Assembly: GCA_027186245.1 (NCBI GenBank)
Contig: CP114490.1
Span: forward strand, 10,297,501 to 10,361,500
Reading direction: 5' to 3'
Length of the DNA: 64,000 nt
Source: Coriaria nepalensis
Lineage: Eukaryota > Streptophyta > Magnoliopsida > Cucurbitales > Coriariaceae
Positions 1 to 11,522 of this stretch are shown here, one piece after another. A program made the position numbers and the translations under genes. Below the pieces are notes generated by a model. That model was not told where the DNA came from. It was given only the letters and a program-made list of their open reading frames with translations, and did not search any database. Position 1 is the first letter of the stretch. Each line of letters starts with the position of its first letter.

Positions 1-500
1 TTCTATGCCTGATTTTCTATAGATTGTAGGGCATACTTATCATTCATCTAGAAAAGAACCAAAAAGTAAGAGACAGAGAGAGAAGCCAAGACTCGTATGA
101 AAAAACAGCACTATCAAAACTATTTTTTCTATATATGTACTCTTTGAAAATCAAGAATCGTGACAAACATCTTTTTGTCAAAAATCATATATATCATCTT
201 AAACCATCTAAAATACTACAACAGGGGGGGAACATATGTTGATTTGGCAGGGCCACTAGGTGTGGCTGTTGTAGTCACTGATATCATCCCTCTTAGGCAA
301 GTCGTCATCACGAGAAATAGTCGGCCTTCACAAAAGCAAGAGAGATGAATTATGACCTAGTAGCATTGCAAATCACGAAGGCAGTTTGCTTCGTAAAATA
401 AAAGGCAAAGCCTAATTCAGTAACAGTATTACAAAATTCAGTAGTACAAGAAGAGAAACACTAATATGAAACAAAGGACCAAAAGGGGAAAAAAGGGGAA
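1..500. other. Intergenic, no gene seen
   Basis: I see no convincing coding sequence. The only open stretch (about 160-348) is short, starts in AT-rich sequence and resembles nothing I know. The last 100 bases before 501 are probably the 3' untranslated region of the minus-strand gene that follows. Confidence 0.5.
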
Positions 501-2085
501 TCATGCTATCATCCAACTCAAGTGCCGATACCCAGCCCACTTAGCAGCAGCCCGGATTCCGATAGCCAAGGCCACACCCAACAAAGGCAATGGAATCTTC
601 CTCTCCTCCGATACTAAAACTTCACCTTCTTCCTGAACCTTCTTTGAATGGTGTACAATTGCTAGCCCCAAATATGAAACGATAACCAAAACTCTAATCC
701 ATGGCTCCCCTATAGCAGCCAATACTGTAGCAACAGGCAAGGCCGAAGTAACATCGTCTCTCTTCTTAACAAATTTAGAGAAACCATACAAACTGACAAG
801 AAGTGTCCAAAACAACAGCTCGGAAATGTACCCCTTGACGGCTGCATAACCGATTAGACCTGAGAGGGTTAGAAGGTAAGGTTGGCTGTTTATAGCATTT
901 GGAACTGCAGTTTCTGAGATGGCAAGGATGGTTGAGGATAAGATGATGACTGTGGTCAACTCGTGAATGGGAGCGTATGCTACTATGCTGGAGTAGAACG
1001 ACCGGATGGTGTAGATTATTGTTTCAATGGATCGTATGGTAGATGTGATAGGGTCTCCGATGAAGTGGAAAATTAGGGCTAGTATGAGTTTTGAGAGGTA
1101 TCCGAGGAATCGTAAAATGTTGAGGATACCCTTTTGCCAGTTTGATAATTCGAATAGTACGGCTCTCCATGCATAGATAAGAAAGGCCAGTGCTGCAACA
1201 AGTGACAAACATTTGAGCCTTAAGTTCAGTTTTGACCGACAATATCCGGTTTTCAGTTCCACTAAGTGTCGGTTTGATATATCATTCAAATGGAGCCTAA
1301 GTTGTGGACTGTGGTTGCTGTTTGGTTCAAAATTCAGATCGAGTTTGCTAAGGCATTTCCTGCTCGGATTCTTGTTAAAAAACTCCCAAACTCATAATTA
1401 AATAAATAACATTAATTTGAATTTAATCTTATATTTAAAAATCAGTTTCAGAAATCCAATTATAAAACTACTAAAGGCAAACCCAATTCATTCCACCTCA
1501 CAGTTTGACCTAAATATTACTCAAACTGCAGTTTTAACCTAACTTTTACTTGAATTAATTCGCACATTAGATGAGTACCTCTACAATCCCCATACTTGAA
1601 AAATTAGACCAAGGTAACTACAATTTCAAAGATCGTTAGAAACCCAGCTGATGATAAAGAAAGTAAAACATTTCTCAGCAGCCAAACAGAAAGAAACATT
1701 ACAAAAAAATTGAAGAGAACTTACCAATAAACCAGGGCCATCTTACGGGCGGGTCGGGTGCTTCTTTCGTCAAGTATCTGAACCGCTTAGGCATAGTACT
1801 TTCTCCTCTCTCCTCATCATCAGTTTGATCTAGACCATTCTCTGAACTTGCACAGAAAAATGAAAATTTTCTCACGGATGAAAACCCAGAAATTTTCGGG
1901 GAAAACCCGGGAAGATTCTTGGTGGTTCTGTGAAATGATAAGGGCAGAAATTTTGACGGAGATGATGAAAATCGAATGCTCTGGATATGGGGTCGAATGG
2001 AGAGATGAGAAAATGAAGTAGGTTTAGAGAGCGAGAGTTTAGGTAGGGTTGTAGAGGAGAGGGTGGGAATTAAGGATATCGACAT
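501..2085 (-). CDS. Plastid-targeted multi-pass membrane protein, two exons
   Basis: Exon 1 is 2085-1725 and exon 2 is 1192-501. The intron 1724-1193 is GT-AG, and joining the exons gives 350 residues with the frame kept. The ATG at 2085-2083 is the first usable start; open sequence upstream of it has no ATG. Residues 1-85 are Ser/Pro/Arg-rich and poor in acidic residues, as in a chloroplast transit peptide. A short acidic stretch and a Pro/Trp-rich junction (APDPPVRWPWFIALAF) follow. The rest holds about five or six hydrophobic segments and ends in a basic, amphipathic tail. From memory it may belong to the plastid family that includes Arabidopsis EMB1273, but I could not verify this. Plastid location is inferred; the biochemical role is unknown. 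Confidence 0.8.
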
Positions 2086-2160
2086 GGCCAATGGAGAGGA
2101 CGACTACAGAGGAATTTCTGCCATTTCCAAGTTTTCCGAAACGAAGCCGAAGAAAACTTG

Positions 2161-3120
2161 TGGAGTTTTAAGAAGGTAGAACAAAGGGCAAATAATTAAC
2201 ATTAGACCCCCTAAAGTTCAGCATTATTTTTGTTGCACCCATAAATTTTACAAAACTACAAATTAAACCACTATTTTACAAAAATGTATACAACCAGGTC
2301 CACTCACATAAAGGCTACCAATCATCCTGGGATAAATCATAATGCCAATTATGGATGGTCCAAATAACTTGTCATTGTTAGATCAAATCGAGTAACATAA
2401 CCATAATCTTCAATTTTCAAATTAAACTCTTTCTTCCCCCGTGATTTTATTAGTATGGCTCCTTCAATGGATCCCAACTTCTTAATACGGGATTTTTGAG
2501 CTCCATATTGCTGCAAGATCTAGAAATTTATTGACGGTCAAAGAATTTGATTTACCAACAAGGTTCTAATTCTGGGAATTTCTTCTTGTCTGAGCAAATG
2601 ATGAGCGAGAACAGTTCTTTACATGAAAGCCTTATATACCGTCGGCAAGACGTGGCTATATACTTTATCTCCATTGAATCCGAACAATGAAGACGTGACT
2701 GTCAACTATTCATGCAGCCATATTAGTTCTGCTAGTCGAAATTATTCAAATCCACAACCCCTTTACAGATTAGAACACTGAATGAGATCCAAAAACTCAC
2801 GTACACAGTCTTCATTCTGCTGAAAATGATAACCTAAATCGACTTGTTTTCCCTGCCATGAATCAGATAACAGTGTAAGATACAATTGAGTAATAAAGAA
2901 AACAAATCTCCCATCCACACATGAAAATCAAAAACTCACCTCGACCGAAGAAGTTTCTGTCAAAAGTCAACAATCAAAGGCTTCAAGCTCCCACATTTCA
3001 GAATAATACTAAGCTTGCACCGGGGAAGTGGCTGAGAACTTCAAACTCCAGTTTTCGCCTCACATACTAAACCAACCAGTTTACAAACTCTCCCAAATAC
3101 GAGCGAAAAGAACAAACATA
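2161..3120. other. Intergenic between two minus-strand genes
   Basis: No coding sequence is recognised. It should contain the promoter of the membrane-protein gene (near 2100-2300) and the 3' untranslated region of the PPR gene (near 3000-3120). I see no repeat or mobile element in it. Confidence 0.4.
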
Positions 3121-4404
3121 TCAATCCTGATAAACGACCCAACTACTACCAGGGGCAGCCTTAACACCTCTTTCCTTCATTTCCCTTCTAACTCCCATCG
3201 CCTCTTCATATCTCCCTAGACTAGCATAAATCCTAGCCAACTGCACATAATTACCCGGATTTTCCGGCTCCATCTCCAACAAAGCTTTTCCGGCCACCTC
3301 AGCAAGTTCTACTTCTCCATAAGTCCGACAACCCCCAAGGAGTGCCCCCCAGGCCTTAACACTCACCTTAACCGGCATCTCCCTTATCACATCATAAGCC
3401 TCATGCAACCTCCCTGCTCTACTCAAAACATCTACTAAACATGAATAATGATCACTACTTGCTTTCACACCATAATCATTGTCCATTCGATTAAAATAAC
3501 CCATTGCCTCATCTGCTAACCCGACATGGCTACAAGCTTTTAGTACAGCAAGAAATGTTATCTCATCGGGCCGTATTTTCGCCTTCTCCATTTGATGAAA
3601 GATGGCTAATGCTGTTCTCGCCTCACCATGAAGAGCATAGGCTGATATTAAACTACTCCAAGCAACTACGTCTCTTTCAGACATTCTATCGAACACCTTG
3701 TGTGCATTTTCAAGACAGCCACATCGTCCGTAGGCTTCTACCAATCCACTACTTACTTGCGAGTGAGAATTCATATCAGTTCGGATTGCATACCCATGGA
3801 TTTCATTGATCAAGTTCAAAGCTGCGATTCCCGTACAAGCAGGTAGTAAAGCGAGAAGCGTGATCAAATTAGGCTTCAATCCTCGTTGCAACATTTTCCG
3901 ATAGAAGATGAGTGCTTTTGATCCATCGTCTAAGCCAGACAATCCTGCGATTATGGAGTTGTAAGAAGAAGCGTTAGGTTCGACGTCCATTGTCTTGAAC
4001 AAGTTTAATGCATCTGAAACGTGATTAGAGTGCGAGTAGAGAGATAACATGGCGTTCCAGACGACGACGTTCCTCTGAGGAATATCGTCAAACAGCTTGC
4101 GTGCGAGCAAAACCGAGGTGCATTTTCCGTACATGTCGACGAGAGCTGAAGCCACGAATGGATTTGAGAGTAGAGACGATTTAGCGACATGAGCGTGAAT
4201 GGAGGTTCCCAGTAGGGGGCGTTTGATTGCAGTGCAGGATTTGAGGACGAGAGAGAAGACGTGTGGGTCGAGAGCAAGATCGAGTTTGGTCTGCATGTAG
4301 TGGAAGAGAGCTAGAGCTTGATCATGGCAGCCTTGGTATCCATGAGCGGCCATTTGCTTGGTCAGAGAAAGTAAGCGTTGATAATTTGACGAGCAGGACG
4401 CCAT
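3121..4404 (-). CDS. Pentatricopeptide repeat protein, PLS class, E type
   Basis: Single uninterrupted frame of 427 residues, start ATG at 4404-4402. PPR proteins bind organellar RNA with one helical repeat per base. The repeats are plain: HVFSLVLKSCTAIKR, PFVASALVDMYGKC, NVVVWNAMLSLYSHS, ASSYNSIIAGLSGL, DVVAWSSLISAYALHGEAR and DEITFLAVLKACSHVGLADEA fall at the usual 31-36 residue spacing. The C-terminus (KAWGALLGGCRTYGE, then GNYVQLARIYASLGRYEEA) is the E/E+ extension; there is no DYW deaminase domain. A cytidine-editing factor that recruits a deaminase in trans is the usual role for this class. The length and N-terminus recall Arabidopsis At1g03510. The target RNA cannot be read from sequence, and organelle targeting is not obvious. 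Confidence 0.93.
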   Translation of the reverse strand: MASCSSNYQRLLSLTKQMAAHGYQGCHDQALALFHYMQTKLDLALDPHVFSLVLKSCTAIKRPLLGTSIHAHVAKSSLLSNPFVASALVDMYGKCTSVLLARKLFDDIPQRNVVVWNAMLSLYSHSNHVSDALNLFKTMDVEPNASSYNSIIAGLSGLDDGSKALIFYRKMLQRGLKPNLITLLALLPACTGIAALNLINEIHGYAIRTDMNSHSQVSSGLVEAYGRCGCLENAHKVFDRMSERDVVAWSSLISAYALHGEARTALAIFHQMEKAKIRPDEITFLAVLKACSHVGLADEAMGYFNRMDNDYGVKASSDHYSCLVDVLSRAGRLHEAYDVIREMPVKVSVKAWGALLGGCRTYGEVELAEVAGKALLEMEPENPGNYVQLARIYASLGRYEEAMGVRREMKERGVKAAPGSSWVVYQD

Positions 4405-4609
4405 TTGTGTTTAGTTCACACTTCACAGCTAGCTAGCAGCAAGAAGCTCTCTGTATGCTTTAGCAGGACGACGAAGATGACAAGATCGAACGACATATCG
4501 TTATTATTCTTGTACATTTCCGACGTATGGTGTTTTATGTAAGCTTTTGACGATAAGTTTCTAAACCCTAATCATCGCGATGTGTCCGTTTATTATTTTT
4601 ATATATAAA

Positions 4610-5240
4610 AAATAGGAGCATTTTTATATATACAAAATTCTAAAATTTAGTTTTAATGAATATTTAAAAATTATAATGAATATTTAAATTTAAATTATAA
4701 CAAATTTTTTATTTTATTGAAAATTGATGAAATAATTATATATATATAATATAATTATTAAATAATTATTAAAATTTTAAATTTCACTTTATTTGATTTA
4801 TTTATTATTTTTATTTTCATCTTATAAACTAACAACATTCTCCTCTCTCACTGGTACCATCATTGTTATTCGCCACCGTTATTGTTAATATAAAAATTTA
4901 ATTTTAATTATTTCTTTTACTATTTTTTTATATATTAAATAACAAATATTTAAAATTTTATATTAACGACGGATGTTAGAAGTAGTAACAGCGAAGAGAG
5001 TGATGATAGCAGCAAAGAGTTGTAATAGCCGATATAATAAAAATAAAATAAAATATTAAAAAAATATTAAAAATATTAAATTTAAATTAAAAATAATAAA
5101 AATTTCAAAATGAATTAAATTTTAAATTTTAATAATCTTTAATATATACATAATTATTTATTTATTTTTAATAAGTTTAAAGATTCATTATAGTTTAAAT
5201 ATAAAATTAATTATTTATTATAATTATTAAAAAATTCATA
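4610..5240. mobile_element. Fold-back (long inverted repeat) MITE-like element
   Basis: The two halves are imperfect reverse complements. The arms run roughly 4630-4905 and 4955-5235. Matching blocks include ATTATTAAAATTT near 4753 against the complement near 5130, and the TTAATATAAAA block near 4885 against the complement near 4960. Inner parts contain related ACAAC...TCTC...GTTATT blocks in opposite orientation. No coding capacity is seen. It is very AT-rich, so part of the similarity could be compositional; I judged by the shared GC-containing inner blocks. Exact ends and target-site duplication were not determined. Confidence 0.45.
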
Positions 5241-5245
5241 TATTC

Positions 5246-5845
5246 ATGGAAAGAAACAGAGCCCGGCAAAATTTTCTCGTCTCTTCTCTAACGGCAGAAG
5301 AAGAAGGAAGAAATGATTGCCCAAAACAACATTGGAATTTCCAAAACCTTAACGAATTCGCCGGCCGTTCCCGCCAGCTTCGCCGGAGCTGCTTACCGGT
5401 ACGCCCCTATCTCTTTTTATATCCGCTCTAATATTTTCTTTTTACGGCGAGATCTTCTGACCGAAGGACGAATTGAATTTATGTTCATTGATGATATGTT
5501 TTTGAAGGATAAATGAAATCTCTCTCTCATTTCTTGTATTTTCTTCCTTTTTCTAATTAGGTAAAAAGGATCCAGATTTTCTTTTTCTTTTTTCCCTTTT
5601 TAGTGCTTCTGCGATCTTTTCATTTCCAATTACAAATGACCCGATCAACTAACATTATTACCCCTCGATTCGCCGCCTCAACTATTTCGTCGGGATGTAA
5701 TGTTTCGTCAAGATCTTATCAGCAACCAGTTCATTGTTCTTCTTCTTCTAGAGGTATTCACAATTTCTCATTTTTCTTCCAAAAGGAATACCGTTTCTCT
5801 GTTCTATTTGAGGGACATTACTGGATGGATTCTGGAGTTTCATGA
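5246..5845 (+). other. Possible 5' gene fragment with transit-peptide-like coding
   Basis: This stretch is less AT-rich than its surroundings and looks like the beginning of a gene. The ATG at 5313 opens 29 residues and reaches a donor-like CCG/GTACGC near 5402. An acceptor-like TTTTTAG lies near 5603. Beyond it, an ATG at 5637 opens a Ser/Thr/Arg-rich peptide (TRSTNIITPRFAASTISS...) ending at a donor-like AGAG/GTATTC near 5755. The first ATG and the second block are not in one frame through these splice sites. No later exon is recognised before 7996. It may be a truncated gene whose body was lost, or a transcribed non-coding region. I do not recognise the family. Confidence 0.25.
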
Positions 5846-7995
5846 TATGAGAATACTGGCATGTTTAATAAAGTAATTTGATTATGTTGTGAAGTAAGCT
5901 GATTTTTTCATTCGGATCTGCAATCGAAACCAACTGACATTTAGTGGCTACCCACTGGGATTTTAGACCTTAAACGCATTTTAAATTTCGATCCATATGC
6001 ACAGTAAAACATCAAACCATCTTATTGAGCTTTTAAACATTATTAAAAGAAAACGAGAAATATATAAAAGTAAATTTTTCCCACAAAGTTAATGGTTTCA
6101 ATAATAGTCTTTTTAACATGTCATATTTATTCACGAAAACTCTTGAAAATCCTCGAAAGAAAATTCATCATGTAATTGATGGTGAAAATATACATAATTA
6201 CTTAAGTTGTCTTTAAACTTCTTTTATGTGTTTTTAATAATAAGTTTCAATTAGTAATTTATATTTTTAATAGTGATGATAGTATTCATTTTTATTTATT
6301 TATTGATGTATTTTTGTCTTAGTGATGAATACGAATCTTTAGATAAGGGAAAATATATATATATCTTGTAGACCATATAATATTCGGTAGTATAATAACT
6401 AATCAAAAGCTCCATAAAGTCAATATGAAAGTTAATGTAGACCATATGAAAGTCAATTATTACCTATCATATTTATTATTTTTGTTGGAATTGATAAAGT
6501 ATTTTATCTTAAGTTATATACTTTGGAGGCCATGATATAGATCATGCTAATTGAGACTCAAGTTACTTAGAGCTTAAGACACAAACTGTTCATTGTTATA
6601 TGATCTCAAAAATATACATTAAATTATACACTTTTGAGGCCATGATATAGATCATACTAATTGAGACTCAAGTTACTTAGAGCTTAAGACACAAACTGTT
6701 CATTGTTATATGATCTCAAAAATATACATTAATGATCAGATAGACAATCACATAATTAATCATTTAAAGTGTTTAGGGTGATCGATCATATAGTCATTAA
6801 TGTTAGTAGAACATCATGTTGATTATGTGAATGCTTAGTATAGAAATTAAGAGTACTGAATGTGACACTTAAATAACTCTCAACGATAATTAATACTAAC
6901 TATTAATAAAAATTATCTAATAATTAAATATAATATCATTTAAATAATATAATGACTACAAAATTTATCAGAACTAAAATAAGAACGAATTTATGAAATC
7001 CGAACTAAACGTAAACTAAAAAGTGAATTGCCACTTATATCTATTAATAATTTTTTAATATATAATATTTATGATTCAATTATAAAATCTTTTTAAAATA
7101 TAACTCAATCATATTTTTTCTTGAAATTAATATCGTAGATCTTTTCTATAATTTTTCCTAATCGTCCCTTGAATTTGAGATTTGTATAATATAATATTTT
7201 ATTATTGATTGATTTATATAATATGTCATGCCTTACATATATTTAATTATACTTGTCTGCTCAAAACGGTCCAATGAAACGTAAATTCGACTCTTTAACT
7301 TTTCACTTCATAATAGTTATATTTTGTGGCCAAGCTAGCTACACACGTTTAATTTACATGTGTAATCTAATCTAATCTACTCTCATATAGTATATAGTAT
7401 ATAGTATATAGTATATAGTATATACCCTTCTCAAAAAGCCATAAACCATAGCATAAAAATAGCTCTTCGACTAAAAATAGATTATTACTCAGTCAAGTTT
7501 AATCCAATCAAATGGATTATGAATATGAAATGTTTGAGGAACTTCCTTTTCAGCAACTACGGCAGCCGGCATTTCTTTTGTAATTTGTAACTCTAATAAA
7601 TAAATATATTAATAAATAAATAAATAATATATAAGAAAATAACTGGAAGACACATTCTTACTTCTGTTACTGTTTCCTGCTGCAAACCGGCTTATGGATT
7701 CTAACCAAATCAAACATTCACCATTTTTCATATCTACCCTTCACACACCATTCATTAATCACACGTAATTAGATCAAGTAGGAGGATATTTTAGTAATTC
7801 AAAACCCAAATCGCCGGCTTTTAGTCTCTTTATTTTTGCCGCCACTCTCAGGAGTTTGTTTCTCATCTCAAAAACACCAAAATCTTTAGACCAAATCCTC
7901 TGCCGTTTTACTCTGCTCACTCTGTTTTAATCAATACCTCTCTGTTTCTTCCATTCTTTTTCCTCCTCTGTTTCTAGGAAGCCAAACAGAATTCA
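5846..7995. other. AT-rich intergenic, QWRF promoter at the right end
   Basis: No gene seen. It contains a two-copy 110-bp tandem repeat (6511-6730, listed separately) and a TATAG microsatellite at about 7386-7424. The last 200 bases (7800-7995), with a pyrimidine-rich run, fit the promoter and 5' untranslated region of the QWRF gene. Confidence 0.5.
6511..6730. repeat. 110-bp tandem duplication, two copies
   Basis: Copy 1 (6511-6620) and copy 2 (6621-6730) differ at only a handful of positions near their left ends, for example AAGTTATATACTTTGG against AAATTATACACTTTTG. From GAGGCCATGATATAGATCAT onward they are nearly identical. The high identity indicates a recent duplication. No coding frame crosses it. 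Confidence 0.9.
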
Positions 7996-10844
7996 ATGAA
8001 GAATGACAATGAGGAGTCGGTTTCTTCAAAGAAATCTCACAAGCCACGAAGATCGAAATCACGAGAAGTAAGTTCGAGATTTCTCAAATCGGTTTCTACG
8101 GTAAGTTCTTCGATCGAGGATGGAATATCTGCCCAGAATCAAGCTCTCTCACCCACCCGAAGAAAACCAAGACCCAATTCAATGGACCATAGCAGGAAAA
8201 TCAAAAGTCAAGAAGCTTCCGAATTGATCCAAGGTCTATGGCCTTCTTCAACAACAACTATTTCATCTTCTTCATCTTCAAACAAGAAACTAGATACCCT
8301 AGCCGATCATTTAGGAAACGATCGATTAAAAGATCTTCAAAAGACTGTTAATATCAATGAGTTTAGTACTAGATCACTTGAACCCGAGAGAGAAATGTCA
8401 AAAGAAAATCATAAACTACTTATCGGAGGATCGGTCAGATACACTGGAAAATTGAACTTTCAGGGAAAATCTGTAAGTTCTTCTTCATCCTTTAAAATCC
8501 CAACCCCAAATTCGGAATCGACGAGATTGTCATTTGACGAGAGTACCATTTACGGGAAATCTAGGCGGAAATCCGATGCATTCAAAGATAACACGGACTT
8601 AGAATCTGATTGTAGCTTCTCAACGGCTAGCTCGAGAAAACCGAGCAAGGAGATTTCTTCAAAGTATTTGAATGATAAACCGAATGAGAAACCGAGAAGG
8701 CGGTCTTCAGATTCAAGCCTCCCGAATCCGACCTCATTTGATGGTTCACCGAAAATGTCTACTATAAAAAATGTGATGAAGAGAGCCAATTCAATATCTA
8801 GTGCGTACGGGAGTACTATGTCACAATGGGCCTTGTCACCGGGCCGATCTGGTGAGCCGCCCATGTCAGTGGAGAATAAGGAAAAACCCATGTCCTTTTC
8901 GAGTTTGAAACCTTATGGAAGCGCTAAAGGCGTGGAGAAGTTGTTGAATATGGGATTGGATTTGTTCAAGAGCAAGAAGGGTTCTTCTATCTCTTCGACT
9001 ACTCCAATTGCTTCACCAGTAGGAGCTGGTACTTCGGATTCGGTACATCAACTTAGGATTCTTCATAACCGATTGATGCAATGGCGATTCGTAAATGCTA
9101 AGAGTAACGTTGTTAATAAGAACATGTCTAACTTGGCAGAGGTATCTTCTCTCTCACTATATGTGCATATTTTTTCTTCGTTAAATTCTAGCTCGGGCCA
9201 GCAAATTGCTAGCTTCAGTTGCTCGTCCGATTGAAAATTCTGTTCAGCCCACCAAAAAAAAAATTAAAACCCGATTTTCGAAACTTGTATTCCGATGTAC
9301 GAGATCGATGATATCAAACAAAACAAGTTCATGTTTCAATGAATACCTTAAAAGTATGTGTAAAATTATAACATTCAAGATGTAATTTTGCAGTCAAATT
9401 TGGTATACGCATGGCATGGTATTACAAAACTACAGTGCTCCGTAGTACAGAAGAAACTACAATTGGAGAAGGAGAAGCTTGAGATGAAGCTGAACTTCAT
9501 ACTCCTTTCTCAAGTAAGACTTCTCCTTTTGGTCAAACATTTTTCAAATAGTTTGTTTTTTAGTATTAATATTTATTTATTTTCCCAGCTTAAGCCATTA
9601 GAAGCTTGGGGAGATATGGAAAGACAGCATTCAAATGCACTTACTATGACTAAAGAATGTTTACGTAGTGTTGTGTGCAGAGTTCCACTCGTTCAAGGTG
9701 CAAAGGTATAACATAAATAAAAAATGAAAAAAAAAAAAACTATCTTTTTAGTAGATAGATTTATTTTCATTTATATATATTATATGATTTCGAGAATACA
9801 TTATGTATAATAATATTTTTTCATATATATGCATTATTTAAGATGATATTAGAGTATAGTTCTAAGTTTAAAAAATGTTAGCTTCATTCTTATTATTTCT
9901 ATATATTATATCCTTCTATTTATGCTCGTTTATCATCAATAAATTTATACATTCAAGACTCATATTATTATAGACTTATATGTGAAAGATGGTGTTAAAA
10001 ATTTTTAATAATAAATAATATAATTGAGTTCGTATCCTAACAGTTCGAATGTATACGTAGGTGGATATACAAACAATTTCCATGGCATTCCGCCATGCTT
10101 CTGACCTCACAGCTTCAATCAAGGAAATGGTAGCAAGATTTTCACCATTGGTAAGTACATAATGTATGTTTATTTTATGGTCAAACCGTATGTAACTACG
10201 TATTGTATAGATGAAATGAATCGATGCCAATGTAGTCTTGAAAATATATTGAAAATTTTGAAAACTTATAAGAAAGATGTGATTTTTTTTATTATCAATT
10301 AATTTTAAAATAAAAATTTAAATTTCTACAAAACTAATATCGGTTAACCGTTAAGGTGACGGTTTTTTTTTTATTGATCTGAAAATGAACAAAAAAAACT
10401 TCATATGATGTTTTGTAATGGAAGAAATAAATATTGAAGTTGTTGTGGGTTTGAAACAGGCTGTGAAGACTGCTTCCTTCCTGTCAGATGTAGCAAAGGT
10501 GGTTGTTCAAGAAAAATTGCTTTTAGAGGAGTGCATTGAACTTCATAGCATTATATCTACACTAGAGGTAATTTCTTCACCTCCACGTGCCAACTATTAA
10601 CTATCAATATTTTATTTTATTTTATTATTATATATAAAATTTTCTTTTTATCTCACATTATTTATGATCACGTAATAAATTAAATTAAATAATATAATAT
10701 ATGAATTATTTTTATTTATAATTATTTTTTTCAACTTAATATTTTTTTAAGAATTTATTTATTTATTTATTTATAATGTGATAGATTCAAGACAGCAGTT
10801 TAAAGTGTGGTGTTATTCAAAAGAGTGTCGACAATAAGAGGTGA
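7996..10844 (+). CDS. QWRF3: QWRF motif-containing protein (microtubule / augmin-8 family)
   Basis: Six exons: 7996-9141, 9394-9513, 9589-9705, 10061-10150, 10460-10567 and 10785-10844. All introns are GT-AG and all junctions are phase 0, giving 546 residues. The family (AUG8, EDE1, SCO3, QWRF1-9) binds microtubules. The N-terminal 340 residues are basic and Ser-rich, low-complexity, with the family's SRFLK, SPxR and SPGRSG-like blocks. The diagnostic QWRF lies at residues 362-365 in LRILHNRLMQWRFVNAKS. The small later exons encode the helical domain (YAWHGITKLQ, LKPLEAWGDMERQH, SIKEMVARFSPL, SFLSDVAKVVVQEKLLLEECIELH). It ends in a short basic tail. The family call is firm. The QWRF3 label rests only on recalled synteny with At2g20815 next to the ULT/LIP1 region, so other members remain possible. 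Confidence 0.9.
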
Positions 10845-11522
10845 AATGGCCAAAAGGATCATCTCATTAATTTTGTACTAATTATTCGAGGTAATTGTAG
10901 TTACTAAACATAACATGATTTTATTATGTGTTAGTTTGCATAATATCAGTTAAAATAATAATGAATGACTCAAGAAGGTATTTTTCGAAGTGGAATTAAA
11001 AAAAAAAAGAAAAAATAAATAAATAAAATAATTCAAATCAAATATTAAAAAGTAAAAAATATCTCTTAAAATTTTATTTTATTTTATTTTATTTTTTATT
11101 ATTCTCCTTCTCACGAAATTTTTATCTTGTATATAATAATTCTCGCTAATTTTTTTAATATAATTAAATATATTATAATTTTTATTTTTATTTTTAATTC
11201 ATATTTTTATTTCCACTAAAAAAAATAGAAGATAAATGAATTTTAAAATACTCTTAAAATATTTAAAATCAATAGCTATAATTATTCAAAACATAGAAAT
11301 AAATAAATAAATAAGAAGAAAAAATCTAAAGCTTATACCCTCTTCTCTTTGTAGATATATAGTTTTTTTTTAACGACATGTCTTTTTATTTTATCATTTA
11401 CTTTTAATTTTTGTGGTCATTTAGTGAGCGAGGATCTTACTACGACGTCGGCGGCTCATCATCTCTAGCAAATTGCAATTACAAGATTGAGATGCAACCA
11501 ACCAAGCACCGTCCTCATTGAA
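10845..11522. other. AT-rich intergenic, 3' end of QWRF and next promoter
   Basis: No coding sequence. Long A/T runs. GC content rises sharply after about 11430, where the promoter or 5' untranslated region of the Nudix-like gene must lie. Confidence 0.5.

Noticed and set aside
8550..8891. 113-codon minus-strand frame inside QWRF exon 1
   Set aside because: It is a shadow of the Ser-rich coding strand; the QWRF motif and splice sites settle the plus strand.
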